Virus record (IMG/VR): IMGVR_UViG_3300030333_005533
Coordinates: 1 to 32,160 of that record
DNA: 32,160 bases
Direction: 5' to 3' (one strand)
Source of the DNA: a virus
The position numbers and the translations under genes were made by a program. Positions within the stretch are counted from its first letter, which is position 1, and each line of letters starts with the position of its first letter. Below, one piece after another: positions 31,491 through 32,160 of the stretch. A model generated the notes under the pieces. That model was given only the letters and a program-made list of their open reading frames with translations. It did no database searches and was not told the DNA's origin.

Positions 31491-31785
31491 TGAGAGTACT
31501 CCACTCGTCGTCAAAGGCAGGCCGAAGGGTGTCAGCAAGGCTGTCTGGTGGCCCGTCAGGGGAGCCTACGTGGTCACGCCAGCGGTTATCGGACAACGGC
31601 TTGCGCGGTTTAGGTAGCGGCTTACGTACCGCACTTGCGGTACGTGACTTTGGTTGAGGTGGCTGTGCTGTGTCGTCAGGACAACTAAAGCACAATACTT
31701 CGGTGGGCTTGAAGCCCGGCCGGACAGCGTATGGCTGCCCGACCTGCTTCTTGCACACGTGACATTTTGGCACGTGAATCTTCAT
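31483..31785 (-). CDS. Small four-Cys zinc-ribbon-like protein
   Basis: 100 residues from ATG 31785, which has AAAGGAGG upstream and an ATGA overlap with the next gene. Cys8-x2-Cys11 and Cys32-x2-Cys35 form a zinc-ribbon pattern. After it comes a Pro/Lys/Arg-rich linker holding palindrome copy 5 (residues 48-54) and then an acidic C terminus. It may bind nucleic acid or another protein through the ribbon. The family is not recognised. Confidence 0.55.
   Translation of the reverse strand: MKIHVPKCHVCKKQVGQPYAVRPGFKPTEVLCFSCPDDTAQPPQPKSRTASAVRKPLPKPRKPLSDNRWRDHVGSPDGPPDSLADTLRPAFDDEWSTLND
31624..31645. repeat. 22-bp dispersed palindrome, copy 5, inside zinc-ribbon gene
   Basis: Invariant arms with centre CT, read on the - strand as Arg-Thr-Ala-Ser-Ala-Val-Arg in the linker of the zinc-ribbon protein. 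In the 24 bp ending at the element's right edge it is identical to copies 2 and 4 (all preceded by TT on the + strand). Confidence 0.9.
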
Positions 31786-32159
31786 GCAACTTCCTCCTTT
31801 AGTCTGTTGCGAGTTTCTGTGAGTTCTTGCAGCCATGCTTGCCAGTGCGGGCTGCGCTTCCATGCACCGATGACGGACGGTGCGCCGTGTATATGAATCC
31901 ACACGTCGGCTTTGTGCATACGGTTAGACTCGTTGCGCCCGTCACACATGATCGGGCAGTAGTCACACTGCATCGGTCGGTCGTGCGACTTGTCGGCGGG
32001 GCACAGTGTAAGTCTAGGCGTAAAGCTGTCTGGTGTCTTGAGACGTTGGATAGTTTTTTTGATCAGACTGCCAGCCATGCGTTTGCGTATAAGCTCATAG
32101 TCTTGGCCGATAAACTGGCCTGGATACACGTGCTCCATAACAGCATCGATCGTAGGCAC
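31782..32159 (-). CDS. Cys-rich hypothetical protein, start uncertain at window edge
   Basis: Up to 125 residues are visible. The frame may begin at the GTG at 32159, at ATG 32138, or outside the window. Cys53, Cys65, Cys68 and Cys72 (Met-Gln-Cys-Asp-Tyr-Cys-Pro-Ile-Met-Cys) suggest a metal site. Later Trp-Ile-His-Ile-His-Gly and a basic helix follow. The stop overlaps the zinc-ribbon gene start (ATGA), and its last codons (Lys-Glu-Glu) form that gene's GGAGG site. It could be a small nuclease or a nucleic-acid-binding protein, but no family signature is complete. Confidence 0.5.
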   Translation of the reverse strand: MPTIDAVMEHVYPGQFIGQDYELIRKRMAGSLIKKTIQRLKTPDSFTPRLTLCPADKSHDRPMQCDYCPIMCDGRNESNRMHKADVWIHIHGAPSVIGAWKRSPHWQAWLQELTETRNRLKEEVA

Positions 32160-32160
32160 A

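Noticed and set aside
1-32160. CRISPR array, tRNA genes, insertion sequences, integrase or attachment site
   Set aside because: I saw no regularly spaced repeats, cloverleaf-like sequences, transposase or integrase motifs, or duplicated ends. The five palindromes are not evenly spaced.

Overview
The window is part of the genome of a tailed, short-tailed (podovirus-type) bacteriophage of a Gram-negative bacterium. Three things support this: a P22-type portal with an adaptor and nozzle-like tail protein; an ejection-protein block holding a lytic transglycosylase and a 2,593-residue giant protein; and no tape-measure, sheath or baseplate genes. No integrase, repressor, tRNA or CRISPR array is visible. 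Polymerase, terminase and replicative helicase must lie outside the window, if present. Host and genus cannot be fixed from sequence alone.

The + strand (1-25392) is the late, virion and lysis arm. It starts inside the major capsid gene and is followed by an attenuator-like hairpin and a 51-residue membrane-type ORF. Then come portal, head-tail adaptor, a nozzle/stabilisation-like tail protein, three beta-rich tail-appendage proteins, two small internal virion proteins, an SLT-domain protein, the giant ejection protein, an amidase endolysin, a Lys-rich small protein, a two-domain LamG protein, a small structural protein, a holin-like protein and a 53-residue membrane ORF overlapping a second reading frame. 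The arm ends at a clear intrinsic terminator (25471-25497).

The - strand (25519-32160, read right to left) is an early recombination/replication arm. From its promoter side it holds two small Cys-rich proteins, several unknown small proteins, a DUF3846-like protein, a winged-helix protein, a RecE-like PD-(D/E)XK exonuclease, a putative annealing protein, SSB, an unknown acidic protein, a RusA-type resolvase and a DnaC-like ATPase. Exonuclease, annealing protein, SSB and resolvase form a plausible recombination set. The DnaC-like ATPase would load a helicase on SSB-coated DNA.

Genes are packed with stop/start overlaps of 1, 4, 8, 17 or 29 nt and strong Shine-Dalgarno (SD) sites, so translation is probably coupled along both arms.

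The two most unusual signals are these. First, a 22-bp palindrome is present in five copies with invariant 10-nt arms and a variable 2-nt centre. Three copies sit inside genes, always in the frame giving Arg-Thr-Ala-X-Ala-Val-Arg. Second, the holin-like gene ends with a slippery heptamer plus hairpin that would send ribosomes into a start-less but protein-like -1 frame.
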